64,000 nt of DNA from JACVRW01 sp963765135 (GCA_963765135.1 CAVXUX010000008.1:320769-384768); one strand, 5' to 3'. Numbered from the stretch's first letter, positions 8,740-17,097 are shown. Numbers and translations: made by a program. The notes: a model not told the origin generated them from the letters alone.

Positions 8740-9017
8740 GTGGTCCCGAAGCCCTCGCGCGCCTCGCGCACGAGGATGACGGCCTCGGGGAAGATCAGGC
8801 GCATCGACTGGAGCAGGTCCTGAGCCTGCTGGTCGGCGTTGCCCTGGAGGTTCATCCGCTGCAGGCCGGCCACGGTCATGTCGACGGCCAGCTTGATCGC
8901 GTTGTCGGCCCAGGCCACGCGCTGAGCTCCCTGCATCTGCTCGGCGAACTCGGCCATGCGCCGGCGCAGCTCGTCCGGGTCGCCGAACAGCCCGCCAAAT
9001 GGGTCTTCCGCGGACAT
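8736..9017 (-). CDS. Small conserved helical protein
   Basis: A 93-residue protein beginning MSAEDPFGGLFGDPDELRRRMAEF, followed by amphipathic helices with Gln and Leu (NADQQAQDLLQSM). It has no Cys, no membrane segment and no motif I can assign. A TAGACT -10 box lies 6 bases upstream of the ATG, supporting an independent leaderless transcript. It is convergent with the preceding gene (4-base overlap) and is followed 9 bases upstream of its start by the end of the flippase-like gene. Confidence 0.6.
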   Translation of the reverse strand: MSAEDPFGGLFGDPDELRRRMAEFAEQMQGAQRVAWADNAIKLAVDMTVAGLQRMNLQGNADQQAQDLLQSMRLIFPEAVILVREAREGFGTT

Positions 9018-9026
9018 GCCCCGAGT

Positions 9027-10013
9027 CTAGACACCCTGCTCCGCGCCCTCTCCCGCGCGATCGGCCCGGCCCAGGGCGACGACCTCCTTGAAGCTGCGGA
9101 TGCGGAAGATGAACACCAGCGCGGTGAAGCCGATCCCGAACGTGAGCGCGCCGATCGCGATCTGCTGGCCCACCGAGTAGGCGGCCACGGTGGCGCCCGG
9201 CGCCTCCCCCGCGAACACCTTCGCCAGCAGGGCCTGCGCCACTCCCGCCCCCTGAGGCGTGAACGGCACCGCCGCGGAGACCGCGTTCACGCCGAGCACC
9301 AGGAGCACGTTCTGCACTGAGCCACCGACGCGGAACGCCGACAGCAGGGCCCAGAACGCGGCGAAGCGGAACAGCCAGCCCACGAACTGCACGGCGAACA
9401 CCTCGCGCAGGTAGCGCTCGCGGTCGTGCAGGATCGTGAACCCCTGTCGGACGCGTTCCCAGAACGCCTTGACCCGCACGCTCAGCAGCGCGAACGCCAC
9501 GAACGTCCCGATCGCCAGCGCCGTGAGCAGGAACAGCGTGAAGCGCGGGTGCTGGGCGAGGTAGGAGAGGTCGAACGCGTTCAGCTTCGCGAAGTCCGGC
9601 GGCTTGGGGAACACGCCCTGCGTGAACGCGAACAGCAGGATCAGCGACCCCATCGCGACGTCGAACCCAAGCTCCACGACGAAGGTCGCCGCCACGGCCG
9701 GGTAGCTCGAGTTCGGAATCGAGGTCTTGGTGAGGAACAGGCGCACGACGTCGCCGCCGCGGGCGGGGATGACCGCGTTGAAGCCGTAGCCGGCGAAGTA
9801 GGCGCCCCAGATCTCGCGGAACTGGATGCGCTCGTCCGGATAGGTGGCGCGCAGGATGTTGAAGCTCGCCCGAGCGCGCAGGGTCAGGTAGACCGTGAAG
9901 AAGACGAGGGCCAGCAGCAGCGGCCCCAGCCGGACGGAGGCCAGGTTGGAGACGAAGTCGTCGACCGCGTCGAAGAACGACTGGAACGACTCGCCGAGAC
10001 TCGCGGGGGCCAC
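9027..10013 (-). CDS. YbhN/UPF0104-type flippase-like membrane protein
   Basis: About 328 residues with eight or so hydrophobic helices and the signature of the lysylphosphatidylglycerol synthase transmembrane family (UPF0104): FAGYGFNAVIPARGGDVVRLFL and the later VNAVSAAVPFTPQGAGVAQALL. Related proteins flip or supply lipids, as in MprF, or act in glycolipid export, but this one lacks the soluble aminoacyl-transferase domain. I place the start at GTG 10013 (VAPASLGESF), because the ATG at 10082 would overlap the start of the divergent sigma-factor gene and adds an unlikely N-terminus. Substrate unknown. Confidence 0.75.
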   Translation of the reverse strand: MAPASLGESFQSFFDAVDDFVSNLASVRLGPLLLALVFFTVYLTLRARASFNILRATYPDERIQFREIWGAYFAGYGFNAVIPARGGDVVRLFLTKTSIPNSSYPAVAATFVVELGFDVAMGSLILLFAFTQGVFPKPPDFAKLNAFDLSYLAQHPRFTLFLLTALAIGTFVAFALLSVRVKAFWERVRQGFTILHDRERYLREVFAVQFVGWLFRFAAFWALLSAFRVGGSVQNVLLVLGVNAVSAAVPFTPQGAGVAQALLAKVFAGEAPGATVAAYSVGQQIAIGALTFGIGFTALVFIFRIRSFKEVVALGRADRAGEGAEQGV

Positions 10014-10065
10014 CGATGGAAAGGTACGGGGGCGCCAGGCATCGAACCACGCCGACCCGCGTTGC

Positions 10066-10080
10066 GTATAGCTTGATCGC
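10066..10080 (+). promoter_or_regulatory. Promoter of the ECF sigma operon
   Basis: TATAGC (10067-10072) lies 8 bases before the ATG at 10081. The spacing implies a leaderless transcript. No clear -35 was assigned; if the sigma factor controls itself, its own recognition motif should lie around 10040. Confidence 0.4.
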
Positions 10081-10629
10081 ATGGCCCCGAGCGACGCAAC
10101 GCTCGTGGAGCGCTTGCCGGGAGACGACAGCGGTGACGAGCTGCGGGAGCTGTACCGCCGCTATTCGAGCGAGCTGTTTGGCTTCGCCTGCAACGCACTC
10201 GGCGACCGAGAGCTCGCCGAGGAGGTTGTCCAGGATGTCTTCGCCCGAGCCTGGCGCGCCGCGGCTGACTACGACTCCAAACGCGCCAGCGTGCGCACGT
10301 GGCTGTACACGATCGCCCGCAACCGCATCGTCGACGCGCGCCGCAGGGCGTCGGTGCGTCCCGGACTGGCGCCGGAGCCCGAGCCCGAGAGCGCCGGGGC
10401 GATCGACCAGGAGCTGGAGCAGGCGGTCCTGCGCTGGCAGGTGGCCGCCGCACTGGCGCGGCTGTCGCCGGAGCACCGCGAGGTGATCCGGCTGGCCCAC
10501 TACGGCGGACTCAGCCTGCGCGAGATCTCCGAGAAGAAGGGCATCCCGCTGGGCACCGTGAAGAGCCGCACCTCGTACGCGCTGCGCACCCTGCGCCTGA
10601 TCCTGGACGAGATGGAGGTGCGCACATGA
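10081..10629 (+). CDS. ECF-family RNA polymerase sigma factor
   Basis: A 182-residue sigma-70 family factor of the extracytoplasmic function group, closest in layout to SigK-like factors. Region 2 spans about residues 20-88 (LYRRYSSELFGFACNALGDRELAEEVVQDVFARAW, then RTWLYTIARNRIVDARRR), and region 4 about 118-175 (ALARLSPEHREVIRLAHYGGLSLREISEKKGIPLGTVKSR, a helix-turn-helix). A linker rich in Pro and Glu joins them. The stop overlaps the ATG of the anti-sigma gene (ATGA), the usual arrangement for a sigma factor held inactive by its co-transcribed partner. Confidence 0.93.
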   Translation: MAPSDATLVERLPGDDSGDELRELYRRYSSELFGFACNALGDRELAEEVVQDVFARAWRAAADYDSKRASVRTWLYTIARNRIVDARRRASVRPGLAPEPEPESAGAIDQELEQAVLRWQVAAALARLSPEHREVIRLAHYGGLSLREISEKKGIPLGTVKSRTSYALRTLRLILDEMEVRT

Positions 10630-11315
10630 GCGCGTGCCCGACGCACGGCGCGCTGCTGGGTGGCTACGTGCTCGGCTCGCTCGACCCGGCGGAGATGGAG
10701 GACATGCGCGTCCACGTCGCCGGCTGCCCCTACTGCGGACCGGAGGCGAAGGCACTGGGCGCACTGCCCGCGCTGCTCGACCGGATCGAGCCGACCGACG
10801 TGCCGCCACCCTCGCTCTCGCCCACGATCGAGGAGGCCGTGCTCGATCGCTTCGCTCAAGAGCGCCGGCGCGCGCGGCAACCCCGCCGGCGCTGGCCGCG
10901 CCTGACCCTGCCCCGCCTCGGCGCGCTTGTCGCCGCCTGCGCCGCGACGGTCGTGCTCGCGCTGGTGCTGCTCGGTGAGGAGGAGAACGACTCGCACGCG
11001 TACGCGAGCGCCCGGCTCGCGCCGATCGCCGCCGGGTCGAATGCCTCCGCCACCGCCTGGGCCGAGGACGTGCCGGCCGGCACGCGCGTGCGCCTGCGAG
11101 CGCGCGGACTACGCGCCACCATGTACGAGCTCTGGTGCGTGCGCCCCGACGGCCATTGGGTCAGCGGCGGCACGTTCCGGGCTGCCCGCGACGGACGGGC
11201 CGAAGCCGTCCTGACGGCCGCGGTGCGGCCGGGCGACTACCACGTGATCGTCGTCACCCGCCACAGCGAAGGCGACCACGGCGCGGCGCTGCTGCGCGGC
11301 CGGCTGCGCTACTGA
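10626..11315 (+). CDS. Membrane anti-sigma factor with zinc-binding N-terminus (RskA-like C-terminus)
   Basis: 229 residues. The N-terminal anti-sigma domain holds the HxxxCxxC signature (His30, Cys34, Cys37 in VHVAGCPYC) after GGYVLGSLDPAEM, a region that normally clamps the sigma factor. One transmembrane helix follows at about 98-119. The outer domain contains YELWCVRPDGHWVSGGTF and GDYHVIVVTR, typical of RskA-type anti-sigma-K sensor domains. The Cys residues suggest redox or metal control of release, but HxxxCxxC alone does not prove it. The co-transcribed lipoprotein cupredoxin is a likely regulon member. Confidence 0.88.
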   Translation: MSACPTHGALLGGYVLGSLDPAEMEDMRVHVAGCPYCGPEAKALGALPALLDRIEPTDVPPPSLSPTIEEAVLDRFAQERRRARQPRRRWPRLTLPRLGALVAACAATVVLALVLLGEEENDSHAYASARLAPIAAGSNASATAWAEDVPAGTRVRLRARGLRATMYELWCVRPDGHWVSGGTFRAARDGRAEAVLTAAVRPGDYHVIVVTRHSEGDHGAALLRGRLRY

Positions 11316-11351
11316 GCGAACCGCTGCCGCGCGCATTGCGTACACCCCGCC

Positions 11352-11816
11352 ATGGGGAAGCCAATGCTGGTTCTTGCGGCGATTCTCGCCAGCCTCGTCC
11401 TGATCGCGGCGGGTTGCGGAGGCGATGACGACGACAACGGCGGAGGCGGCGGCTCGAGCAACTCCTCCGGGGCCGAGGACACCGGGGCCGACACCGGGAC
11501 CGACACCGGCGAGGCGTCGAGCGGCGGTGGCGGCGCGACCAAGCTCAAGCTGACCGCCGACCCGGGTGGCGCGCTGAAGTTCGACAAGACCGAGCTGACC
11601 GCCAAGCCGGGCAAGGTCACGATCACGATGGACAACCCATCCGACGTGCCTCACGCTGTCGAGGTCGAGGGCAACGGCGTCGAGGAGGAGACGAAGACGC
11701 TCACCAAGGGCACCGCCGACGTGACGGTGGACCTCAAAGCCGGCAAGTACGAGTTCTACTGCCCGGTCGACGGCCACAAGGAAGCCGGCATGGAGGGCAC
11801 GCTGACTGTCGGCTGA
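11352..11816 (+). CDS. Lipoprotein cupredoxin (plastocyanin/azurin-like)
   Basis: 154 residues. An N-terminal hydrophobic stretch ends in the lipobox LIAAGC (Cys22), so the protein should be lipid anchored outside the cell. A low-complexity Gly/Asp/Ser linker (23-62) is followed by a cupredoxin domain. Predicted type 1 copper ligands are His101 (VPHAVEV), Cys137, His142 and Met147 (CPVDGHKEAGM). It probably carries electrons or copper at the cell surface. It lies 36 bases downstream of the anti-sigma gene and may be both a readthrough product of that operon and a target of the sigma factor. Confidence 0.88.
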   Translation: MGKPMLVLAAILASLVLIAAGCGGDDDDNGGGGGSSNSSGAEDTGADTGTDTGEASSGGGGATKLKLTADPGGALKFDKTELTAKPGKVTITMDNPSDVPHAVEVEGNGVEEETKTLTKGTADVTVDLKAGKYEFYCPVDGHKEAGMEGTLTVG

Positions 11817-11839
11817 CCAGACGGGGAATACTTCCCCGC

Positions 11840-12232
11840 ATGGCCGACTACACGCTGCTGAACCTGCGTACCGACGTCGAGGACATGGCGCCCAAGTTCC
11901 AGATGGGCGAGGGCATCGAGGCCCACTTCGCGCGCAAGCCGCTGGACCTGGAGAAGTCCGGGCTGAGCTACTTCAAGCTCGGCCCCGATTACAGGCTGGG
12001 GTTCGGGCACACCCACTCGGACCAGGAGGAGATCTACCTGGTCATCAGCGGGTCCGCGCGGGTCAAGCTCGACGACGAGGAGCTCGAGCTCGGCGCGCTG
12101 GACGCGGTGCGGATCGCACCGGGGGTCAGGCACAGCATGGGGGCCGGTTCCGAGGGAGCCGAGCTGATCGCATTCGGCGCACCCAACACCGACAACAAGG
12201 ACGTCGACATGCAGCCGGGGTTCTTCGAGTAG
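11840..12232 (+). CDS. Cupin-domain protein
   Basis: 130 residues forming a single cupin barrel. The metal-binding motif 1 reads GHTHSDQEEIYLVISG, and motif 2 reads APGVRHSMGAGSEGAELIAFG. Small cupins of this type bind a divalent metal and may be sugar isomerases, dioxygenases or sensors; nothing here fixes the reaction. An AATACT box 7 bases before the ATG, embedded in a small palindrome (GGGGAA-TAC-TTCCCC at 11823-11837), suggests its own promoter. Its stop codon directly abuts the stop of the convergent glycosylase gene. Confidence 0.8.
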   Translation: MADYTLLNLRTDVEDMAPKFQMGEGIEAHFARKPLDLEKSGLSYFKLGPDYRLGFGHTHSDQEEIYLVISGSARVKLDDEELELGALDAVRIAPGVRHSMGAGSEGAELIAFGAPNTDNKDVDMQPGFFE

Positions 12233-13081
12233 CTACTTGAGCAGCTTCGAGAGTCGGCGGTCCTTCAGCACGCGCCCGCCCGTCTGCTCCTCCGGGCAGT
12301 AGCACATGACGTAGTCCTTGAAGTGGATCGCCTGGATCGTCGCGCCGCAGCGCGGGCAGTCCTCCCCGGCCCGGCGGTGCACCTGCAGGGGCATCGGCAG
12401 CTTGTCCGGGATCGAGTCGCCGATCACCTCCTCGTAGTGCTCGAGGGCGCCGCCGAGCACCTCGTCGCACGCCACCCGCAGCCGTTCACGCGCGTCGTCG
12501 TCGAGCTCGGACGCCTTCTGGAACGGCGACAGCCGCGCGGTCCAGAGCAGCTCGTCCACCCACGAGCGCCCGATGCCCGCGATCGTGCGCTGGTCGCGCA
12601 GCAGCGGGTGCAGGTGGCGGGGGGCTTGGAGGATCAGGCGGAACTCCTCCTCCGACGGCGCGGGGTAGGCGTCCGGGCCGAGCGTGGCCACCGCATCATC
12701 GGCGTCGAGCGCGCCGGCCGGCAGCAGCTTCGCCCAGGCGCGCTGCTGGGTCCCGAACTCGCGCAGCCGCAGCTCGCGGCCGTCGTCGAGGCGGATCAGG
12801 AGCCGCGAGGCGCGGTCGCGCAGCGACGCCCGCTTGTCCCACAGCTGCAGGCGCCCGGCCGACATCAGGTGCACGAGCACGACCAGCTCGCCGGTGTCGA
12901 CGACCAGCATCTTCCCCACCCGCCGCACGCCCACGATCTGGGTGCCGGCGATCGCGTCGAGCGGCGGGTCGAAGGTCTTCATCGTGACCATGCCGGGCGC
13001 GAGCGCGGACTCGATCGTCGCGCCCGCGGCGGCGCGCGACAGGCGCCGCGCGGTGATCTCGACTTCGGGCAACTCGGGCAT
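12233..13081 (-). CDS. Formamidopyrimidine-DNA glycosylase family protein (Fpg/Nei)
   Basis: 282 residues starting MPELPEVE, with the catalytic Pro2 and Glu3 of the Fpg/Nei base-excision repair family, which removes oxidised bases and nicks DNA by beta/delta elimination. The helix-two-turn-helix region contains DQRTIAGIGRSWVDELLW. The C-terminal zinc finger has CPRCGATIQ and ends with the usual GGRVLKDRRLSKLLK, but the last pair of ligands is CYCPEEQ instead of CPxCQ, so the finger is atypical. A TACTCT box lies 7 bases upstream of the ATG, back to back with the rpiB promoter. Whether it acts as MutM or Nei cannot be told. Confidence 0.88.
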   Translation of the reverse strand: MPELPEVEITARRLSRAAAGATIESALAPGMVTMKTFDPPLDAIAGTQIVGVRRVGKMLVVDTGELVVLVHLMSAGRLQLWDKRASLRDRASRLLIRLDDGRELRLREFGTQQRAWAKLLPAGALDADDAVATLGPDAYPAPSEEEFRLILQAPRHLHPLLRDQRTIAGIGRSWVDELLWTARLSPFQKASELDDDARERLRVACDEVLGGALEHYEEVIGDSIPDKLPMPLQVHRRAGEDCPRCGATIQAIHFKDYVMCYCPEEQTGGRVLKDRRLSKLLK

Positions 13082-13105
13082 CGGCCCAAGAGTAGGCTGC
13101 TCGCG
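13082..13105. promoter_or_regulatory. Divergent leaderless promoters of the glycosylase gene and rpiB
   Basis: Within 24 bases, TAGGCT (13093-13098) lies 7 bases before ATG 13106 on the + strand and TACTCT (revcomp of 13089-13094) lies 7 bases before ATG 13081 on the - strand. The two -10 boxes overlap by two bases. Confidence 0.5.
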
Positions 13106-13540
13106 ATGAGGATCTCCGTGGCCGCCGACGAGCGCACCGGCGTCGCGGACGCCGTGGCAGAGGAGCTGCGCCGCCGCGGGCACGAGCCGCTCCTGCACGG
13201 CGCGCTGGCCGACGGCGAGCGCGACGACTGGGCCTGGGCCTCGGAGGCCGCCGCCCGCGACGTGGCCGAGGGCCGGGCCGACCAGGCGGTCGTCTGCTGC
13301 TGGACCGGCACCGGCGCGTCGATCGCCGCGAACAAGGTCACGGGCATCCGCGCGGCACTGTGCGCGGACGCGGAGACGGCTCGCGGCGCGCGCCGCTGGA
13401 ACGACGCCAACGTGCTCGCGCTGTCGCTGCGCACGACCAGCCCGGCGCTGCTCGAGGAGATCCTCGACGGCTGGTTCGAGGCGGGCCCGAGCGAGGAGGC
13501 GGACGACCTCGCCAACGTGCGCCACCTGGACGAGATCTAG
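13106..13540 (+). CDS. rpiB: RpiB/LacA/LacB family sugar-phosphate isomerase
   Basis: 144 residues, the normal length for the family that interconverts ribose 5-phosphate and ribulose 5-phosphate. It begins MRISVAADERTG, then carries the catalytic segment VVCCWTGTGASIAANKVTGIRAAL, with the active-site Cys and the GTG-phosphate loop, and ends with RRWNDANVLALSLRTTSP. The AADERT in place of the common GSDHAG suggests a divergent member, so a different sugar phosphate is possible. The gene ends inside the convergent MFS gene (4-base overlap). Confidence 0.85.
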   Translation: MRISVAADERTGVADAVAEELRRRGHEPLLHGALADGERDDWAWASEAAARDVAEGRADQAVVCCWTGTGASIAANKVTGIRAALCADAETARGARRWNDANVLALSLRTTSPALLEEILDGWFEAGPSEEADDLANVRHLDEI

Positions 13541-14752
13541 GACGGCAGCGGCTGGCGCTCGGGGTCGCGCACGCCGGGGATGAACAGGAACAGGAAGGTG
13601 AGCGCACCCAGGGCGCCCGCCACCGCGAGCGTTTCGCGGGCGCCGAGCAGCTCCGCCACCGGACCGGTGATCGCGAAGGACAGCGGCGTCAGGCCGATCG
13701 AGACGAACCAGTCGAAGCTCGAGACCCTCCCGAGCAGCTCTGGCGGGACGAGCGTGTTCATCAGCGTGTTCCACACGACCAGCGCAGCCGTGCCGAGCGC
13801 GAAGTTGAAGAACGAGACCAGGCACATCACCCAGGCGGTGTCCGCGAAGGCGAGCGCGATGAACGAGCACGTCGCCCACGCACCAGGCCGCCCACATGAA
13901 CGTCACGTGCCGGCGCGGCAACCCAACCCGGCCGATCACGACGGCGCCGAAGAACGAGCCGGCGCCGCCCGCCGCGAGCACGGTGCCGAACGTGGCCGCG
14001 CCGCCGCCCAGCTCGTTGCGGATGATGTAGGGCAGCAGGACCTCGAATGGGCCGAACGTGAACAGCAGGAACAGCGCCGCACCGACGAGCGTGCCCCACA
14101 GCCACGCGTGGGCGCGCACGTAGGCGAAGCCCTCGCCCAGGTCGCGCCACATCGAGCCGGTGGCGGAGCGCAGCGGCGGTCGACGCTCGATGCCGATGAC
14201 AGCCAGGGCGGACGCCAAGAAGGTGAGCGCGTCGATCAGGAAGGCCGTGCCCACGCCGAAGACGGCGATCAGCACACCTCCTAGCGCCGGGCCGAAGAAG
14301 CGCATCCCCAGCGGCTCCAGCAGCTCGCGCATCGCGTTCGCCTGCAGCAGCTCATCGCGCGGGATGATCTCCGGGACGATCGCGGTGAACGCGGGCTGGA
14401 AGAGCGCCTGACCGAGGCCGTAGAAGACGACCAGCACGATCAGGTGCCAGAGCTCGGTGACGTCGGCGTATGCGAGGGCGGCGATCGTCCCGATCGCGAG
14501 GAACCGGATCAGGTCGGCGAGGATCAGCAGCCGGCGGCGCTCGAAGCGGTCGCTCAGCACCCCCGCGAGCAGCAGGCCCGCCACCTGCGGGAGCGTCCAC
14601 GCGAAGCCCACGATCGCGAGCGCGCCGGGCTGGTTCGAGATGTCGTAGACGAGCCAGGCGATCGCGACGAGGTAGATGCCGTCGCCGGCCAGCGAGATCG
14701 CCTGGCCGGTCCAGAGCAGCCGAAAGTCGCGGTGGCGCAGCGCACCGAGCAC
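13537..14752 (-). CDS. MFS transporter, EntS-like exporter (frameshift in sequence)
   Basis: The N-terminal frame from GTG 14752 encodes FRLLWTGQAISLAGDGIYLVAIAWLVYD, then VLSDRFERRRLLILADLIR, FQPAFTAIVPEI and several helices as far as FMWAAWCVGDVL. At about 13865 one extra G in CTCGTTC shifts the frame; removing it gives FIALAFADTAWVMCLVSFFN and the remaining helices to the stop at 13537. Corrected length is about 405 residues with twelve helices, normal for the MFS_3/enterobactin-exporter-like group. TAGCCT lies 6 bases before the start. The substrate is unknown. Confidence 0.85.
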
Positions 14753-14766
14753 GTGGTGAGGCTACG

Positions 14767-15366
14767 TCAGCGGATCTTGAAGGACTTCTTGACGGACGTC
14801 TTGTTGTCGAAGTCGTCCGACAGGGTGAGCGTGCCCGTGTAGCTGCCCGCCTTGAGCTTCTTCACGACGATGCTCTGCTCTCCGGTCTTGAGCCGCTTGC
14901 GCTTGACGGTGCGAGTGGCGGCGCCCTTCAGCTTCAGGGTCGCCGCGGCGGCCTCGTTGAGCTTGAAGCTGATCGTCGCCTTCGTGCCGCTGACCTTGGC
15001 GGTGACCTTGCCGGCCGTCTTCTTGACGGTGTCCTTGCCGACCACGAGCACGCCGCGCATGAAGCTCTCGTGCGGGGTGCACACGTACTGGTAGCGGCCC
15101 GGCTTGGTGAAGGTCCTCTGGAACTTGGCGCCGATGTTCTGCACCGTGGAGTCCCACCTGTCCGGCTGGCCCGGCAGGGAGGTGGTGCTGTGGTTGCTGG
15201 CGTTGAAGGACCAGGTGACGGTGTCCCCCACGGCGATCGTCTGCGTCGCGGGCGTGAAGTCGAAGTCGGCCACGCCGATGTTCGACTCGGCGGCGAGTGA
15301 CGGACTCACGACACCGAGCGCGACGATCGCGGTGAGCGGGGCGAGGATCAGTCTTTTGCGTGCCAT
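14767..15366 (-). CDS. Secreted cupredoxin-domain protein
   Basis: 199 residues with a Sec signal peptide (LILAPLTAIVALGVVSPSLA, cleavage after about residue 25). The cupredoxin domain has likely copper ligands His59 (SNHSTTS), Cys96, His99 and Met103 (CTPHESFM), a shorter metal loop than in the cupredoxin at 11352. After residue 110 comes a Lys-rich beta domain (KVTAKVSGTKATISFKL) of the kind that often follows cupredoxins in these bacteria. A TAGGGT box stands 8 bases before the ATG. It should be released or wall-associated, carrying copper or electrons. Confidence 0.85.
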   Translation of the reverse strand: MARKRLILAPLTAIVALGVVSPSLAAESNIGVADFDFTPATQTIAVGDTVTWSFNASNHSTTSLPGQPDRWDSTVQNIGAKFQRTFTKPGRYQYVCTPHESFMRGVLVVGKDTVKKTAGKVTAKVSGTKATISFKLNEAAAATLKLKGAATRTVKRKRLKTGEQSIVVKKLKAGSYTGTLTLSDDFDNKTSVKKSFKIR

Positions 15367-15433
15367 CTGCAAGAACCCTAGACACCCGACGGCGGCGATA
15401 GGTGCGGTTGCACGCCAATAGGATCCGCCGCCG
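15367..15433. promoter_or_regulatory. Divergent promoters between the cupredoxin and the kinase-like operon
   Basis: TAGGGT on the - strand (revcomp of 15375-15380) is 8 bases from ATG 15366. TAGGAT on the + strand (15419-15424) is 9 bases from ATG 15434. Both fit leaderless starts. Confidence 0.5.
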
Positions 15434-16495
15434 ATGGACGTAGTCGACACCGCGCAGGAGGCCGCGCAGCTCGAGCACGCCCCGCTGGTCGTGCGCGAGC
15501 CGCTCGAGGCGTTCCTCGACGAGCACGACATCGGATCTGGGCGGGTGGAGGCCGAGCGCATCGGCGAGGGCCACTCGAACTTCACCTTCCTGGTCACGCG
15601 CGGCGATGCGCGCGTGGTGCTGCGCCGCCCGCCGCGACCGCCGCTGCCGCCCTCGGCCCACGACGTGCTGCGCGAGGCGCGCCTGCTGCGGGCGCTCGAG
15701 GGCACGCCGGTGCGGGTGCCGCGCGTGCTCGCCGAGAGCGACGAGTCGGTACTGGGCGTGCCCTTCTACGTCATGGAGGAGATGCACGGCACGGTGATCA
15801 CGAGCGCGATGCCGGAAGCGCTCGACTCACAGGCCGGGCGCCGGGGCGTGTGCGAGGAGCTGGTCGACGCGCTGGCCGATATCCACGCCGTCGACTGGCG
15901 GGCCTGCGGGCTCGAGGGATACGGCAAGCCGACCGGCTACCTCGAGCGCCAGCTGCGCCGCTTCACCGGCCTGTGGGAGTTCAACAAGACGCGCGAGCTG
16001 CCGGTGGTCGAGGAGGTCGGCGCGTGGCTCGCGAGCAACCTGCCCGACTCGCCCGAGTCGACGATCGTCCACGGCGACTACCGGCTCGGCAACGTGATGG
16101 TCGCCGACGACGCGCCCGCCCGCCTGGTCGCGATCTTCGACTGGGAGCTGTCCACGATCGGCGACCCGCTCGCGGACGTGGGCTACCTGACCGTCACCTG
16201 GGCCGAGCCCGACGATCCCGCCGACGTGTCGTTCTCGAGCCTGTCGGCGGCGACGAGGCAGTCGGGCTTCCTGACCCGCGCCGAGCTGACCGCGCGCTAC
16301 GAGGAGCGCAGCGGCCGGTCGGTCTCCGCTCTGAACTGGTACCAGGCGCTCGCGCTGTGGAAGGCGGCCGTGTTCATGGAGGGCAACTACAAGCGCTTCA
16401 CGATGGGCAACTCCGACGACGAGTACCTGGCGATGTTCGACGAGGGCGTCCCGGCGCTCGCCGAGAAGGCGCGGGAGGTCGCGCTGGCTCGATGA
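15434..16495 (+). CDS. APH/choline-kinase-fold phosphotransferase family protein
   Basis: 353 residues with the aminoglycoside-phosphotransferase fold seen in FadE36-like proteins and in the kinase domain of ACAD10/11. Marks include a nucleotide loop GEGHSNFTFLV, the catalytic VHGDYRLGNVM and the metal-binding IFDWELSTIGDPLADVGYL. Length and motifs fit family members linked to acyl-CoA metabolism rather than to antibiotic resistance. It is the first gene of a three-gene operon with two HAD hydrolases, overlapping the next by 4 bases. A kinase for a hydroxyacyl intermediate is a reasonable inference, not shown. Confidence 0.85.
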   Translation: MDVVDTAQEAAQLEHAPLVVREPLEAFLDEHDIGSGRVEAERIGEGHSNFTFLVTRGDARVVLRRPPRPPLPPSAHDVLREARLLRALEGTPVRVPRVLAESDESVLGVPFYVMEEMHGTVITSAMPEALDSQAGRRGVCEELVDALADIHAVDWRACGLEGYGKPTGYLERQLRRFTGLWEFNKTRELPVVEEVGAWLASNLPDSPESTIVHGDYRLGNVMVADDAPARLVAIFDWELSTIGDPLADVGYLTVTWAEPDDPADVSFSSLSAATRQSGFLTRAELTARYEERSGRSVSALNWYQALALWKAAVFMEGNYKRFTMGNSDDEYLAMFDEGVPALAEKAREVALAR

Positions 16496-17097
16496 AGGGG
16501 CTCCTGCTCGACTGGGGCGGCGTCCTCACCTCGAACGTCTTCGACTCCTTCCGCGACTTCTGCGTGGCGGAGGGGCTGGCACCCGACGCCGTCAAGCGGC
16601 TCTTCCGGGACGAGCCGCGGGCGCGCGAGCTCGTGCGCGGGCTGGAGACCGAGGCGCTGTCGGAGGACGAGTTCGGCGAGCGCTTCGGCGAGCTGCTCGA
16701 GCTCGAGGACCGGACCCGGCTGATCGAGCGGATGTTCGGCGGGGTGCGCCCGGACGAGCGCATGCTGGCTGCCGTGCGCACGGTGCGCGCGGCCGGCTTC
16801 CGCACCGGGCTGATCTCCAATTCGATGGGCGGCGCCAGCTACGACCGCGCCATCTTCCCCGAGCTGTTCGACGGCGTGGTGATCTCCGGCGACGTGGGGA
16901 TGCACAAGCCGCAGCCGGAGATCTTCCTGCTCGGCGCGGAGCGCGCCGGCGTGGCGCCCAAGCTGTGCGTGTTCGTGGACGACCTGCGCGAGAACTGCGA
17001 CGGCGCCGAGGCGGTCGGGATGACGGCCGTGCTGCACCGCGGCGCGGACACAACGCTGCCGGAGCTGGAGCGCCTGCTCGGCGTGGAGCTGGCCTAG
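16492..17097 (+). CDS. HAD-family phosphohydrolase (ACAD10/epoxide-hydrolase N-domain-like)
   Basis: 201 residues. HAD motif I is LLLDWGGVLTSN, unusual in lacking the second Asp of DxD (DWG), as in the HAD domains of epoxide hydrolase and ACAD10. Motif II is GLISNS, motif III Lys is in GMHKPQPEIF, and motif IV is CVFVDDLRENCDGAEAVG. It overlaps the kinase-like gene by 4 bases and the next HAD gene by 1 base, so all three should act together. Loss of the general acid Asp suggests a specialised or weak phosphatase. Confidence 0.85.
   Translation: MKGLLLDWGGVLTSNVFDSFRDFCVAEGLAPDAVKRLFRDEPRARELVRGLETEALSEDEFGERFGELLELEDRTRLIERMFGGVRPDERMLAAVRTVRAAGFRTGLISNSMGGASYDRAIFPELFDGVVISGDVGMHKPQPEIFLLGAERAGVAPKLCVFVDDLRENCDGAEAVGMTAVLHRGADTTLPELERLLGVELA

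Noticed and set aside
7207..10809. A 1200-residue - strand open frame from the CBS gene into the sigma-factor gene
   Set aside because: Only the last 148 residues form a real domain. The rest is antisense to the reductase, out of frame with the flippase gene and antisense to the sigma factor.
2203..13540. A pentose-phosphate gene cluster (rpe and rpiB in the same region)
   Set aside because: The two genes are 10 kb apart, in different operons, with unrelated genes between.
12233..14752. A single 839-residue open frame on the - strand covering the glycosylase and the MFS gene
   Set aside because: The middle part (about 13085-13865) reads as Arg/Ala/Gly nonsense antisense to rpiB and out of frame with the MFS C-terminus. 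It is a chance open frame in GC-rich DNA, joined by a frameshift.
15434..16495. Aminoglycoside resistance gene
   Set aside because: Although of the APH fold, motifs and operon partners match the FadE36/ACAD10-like group, not resistance kinases.
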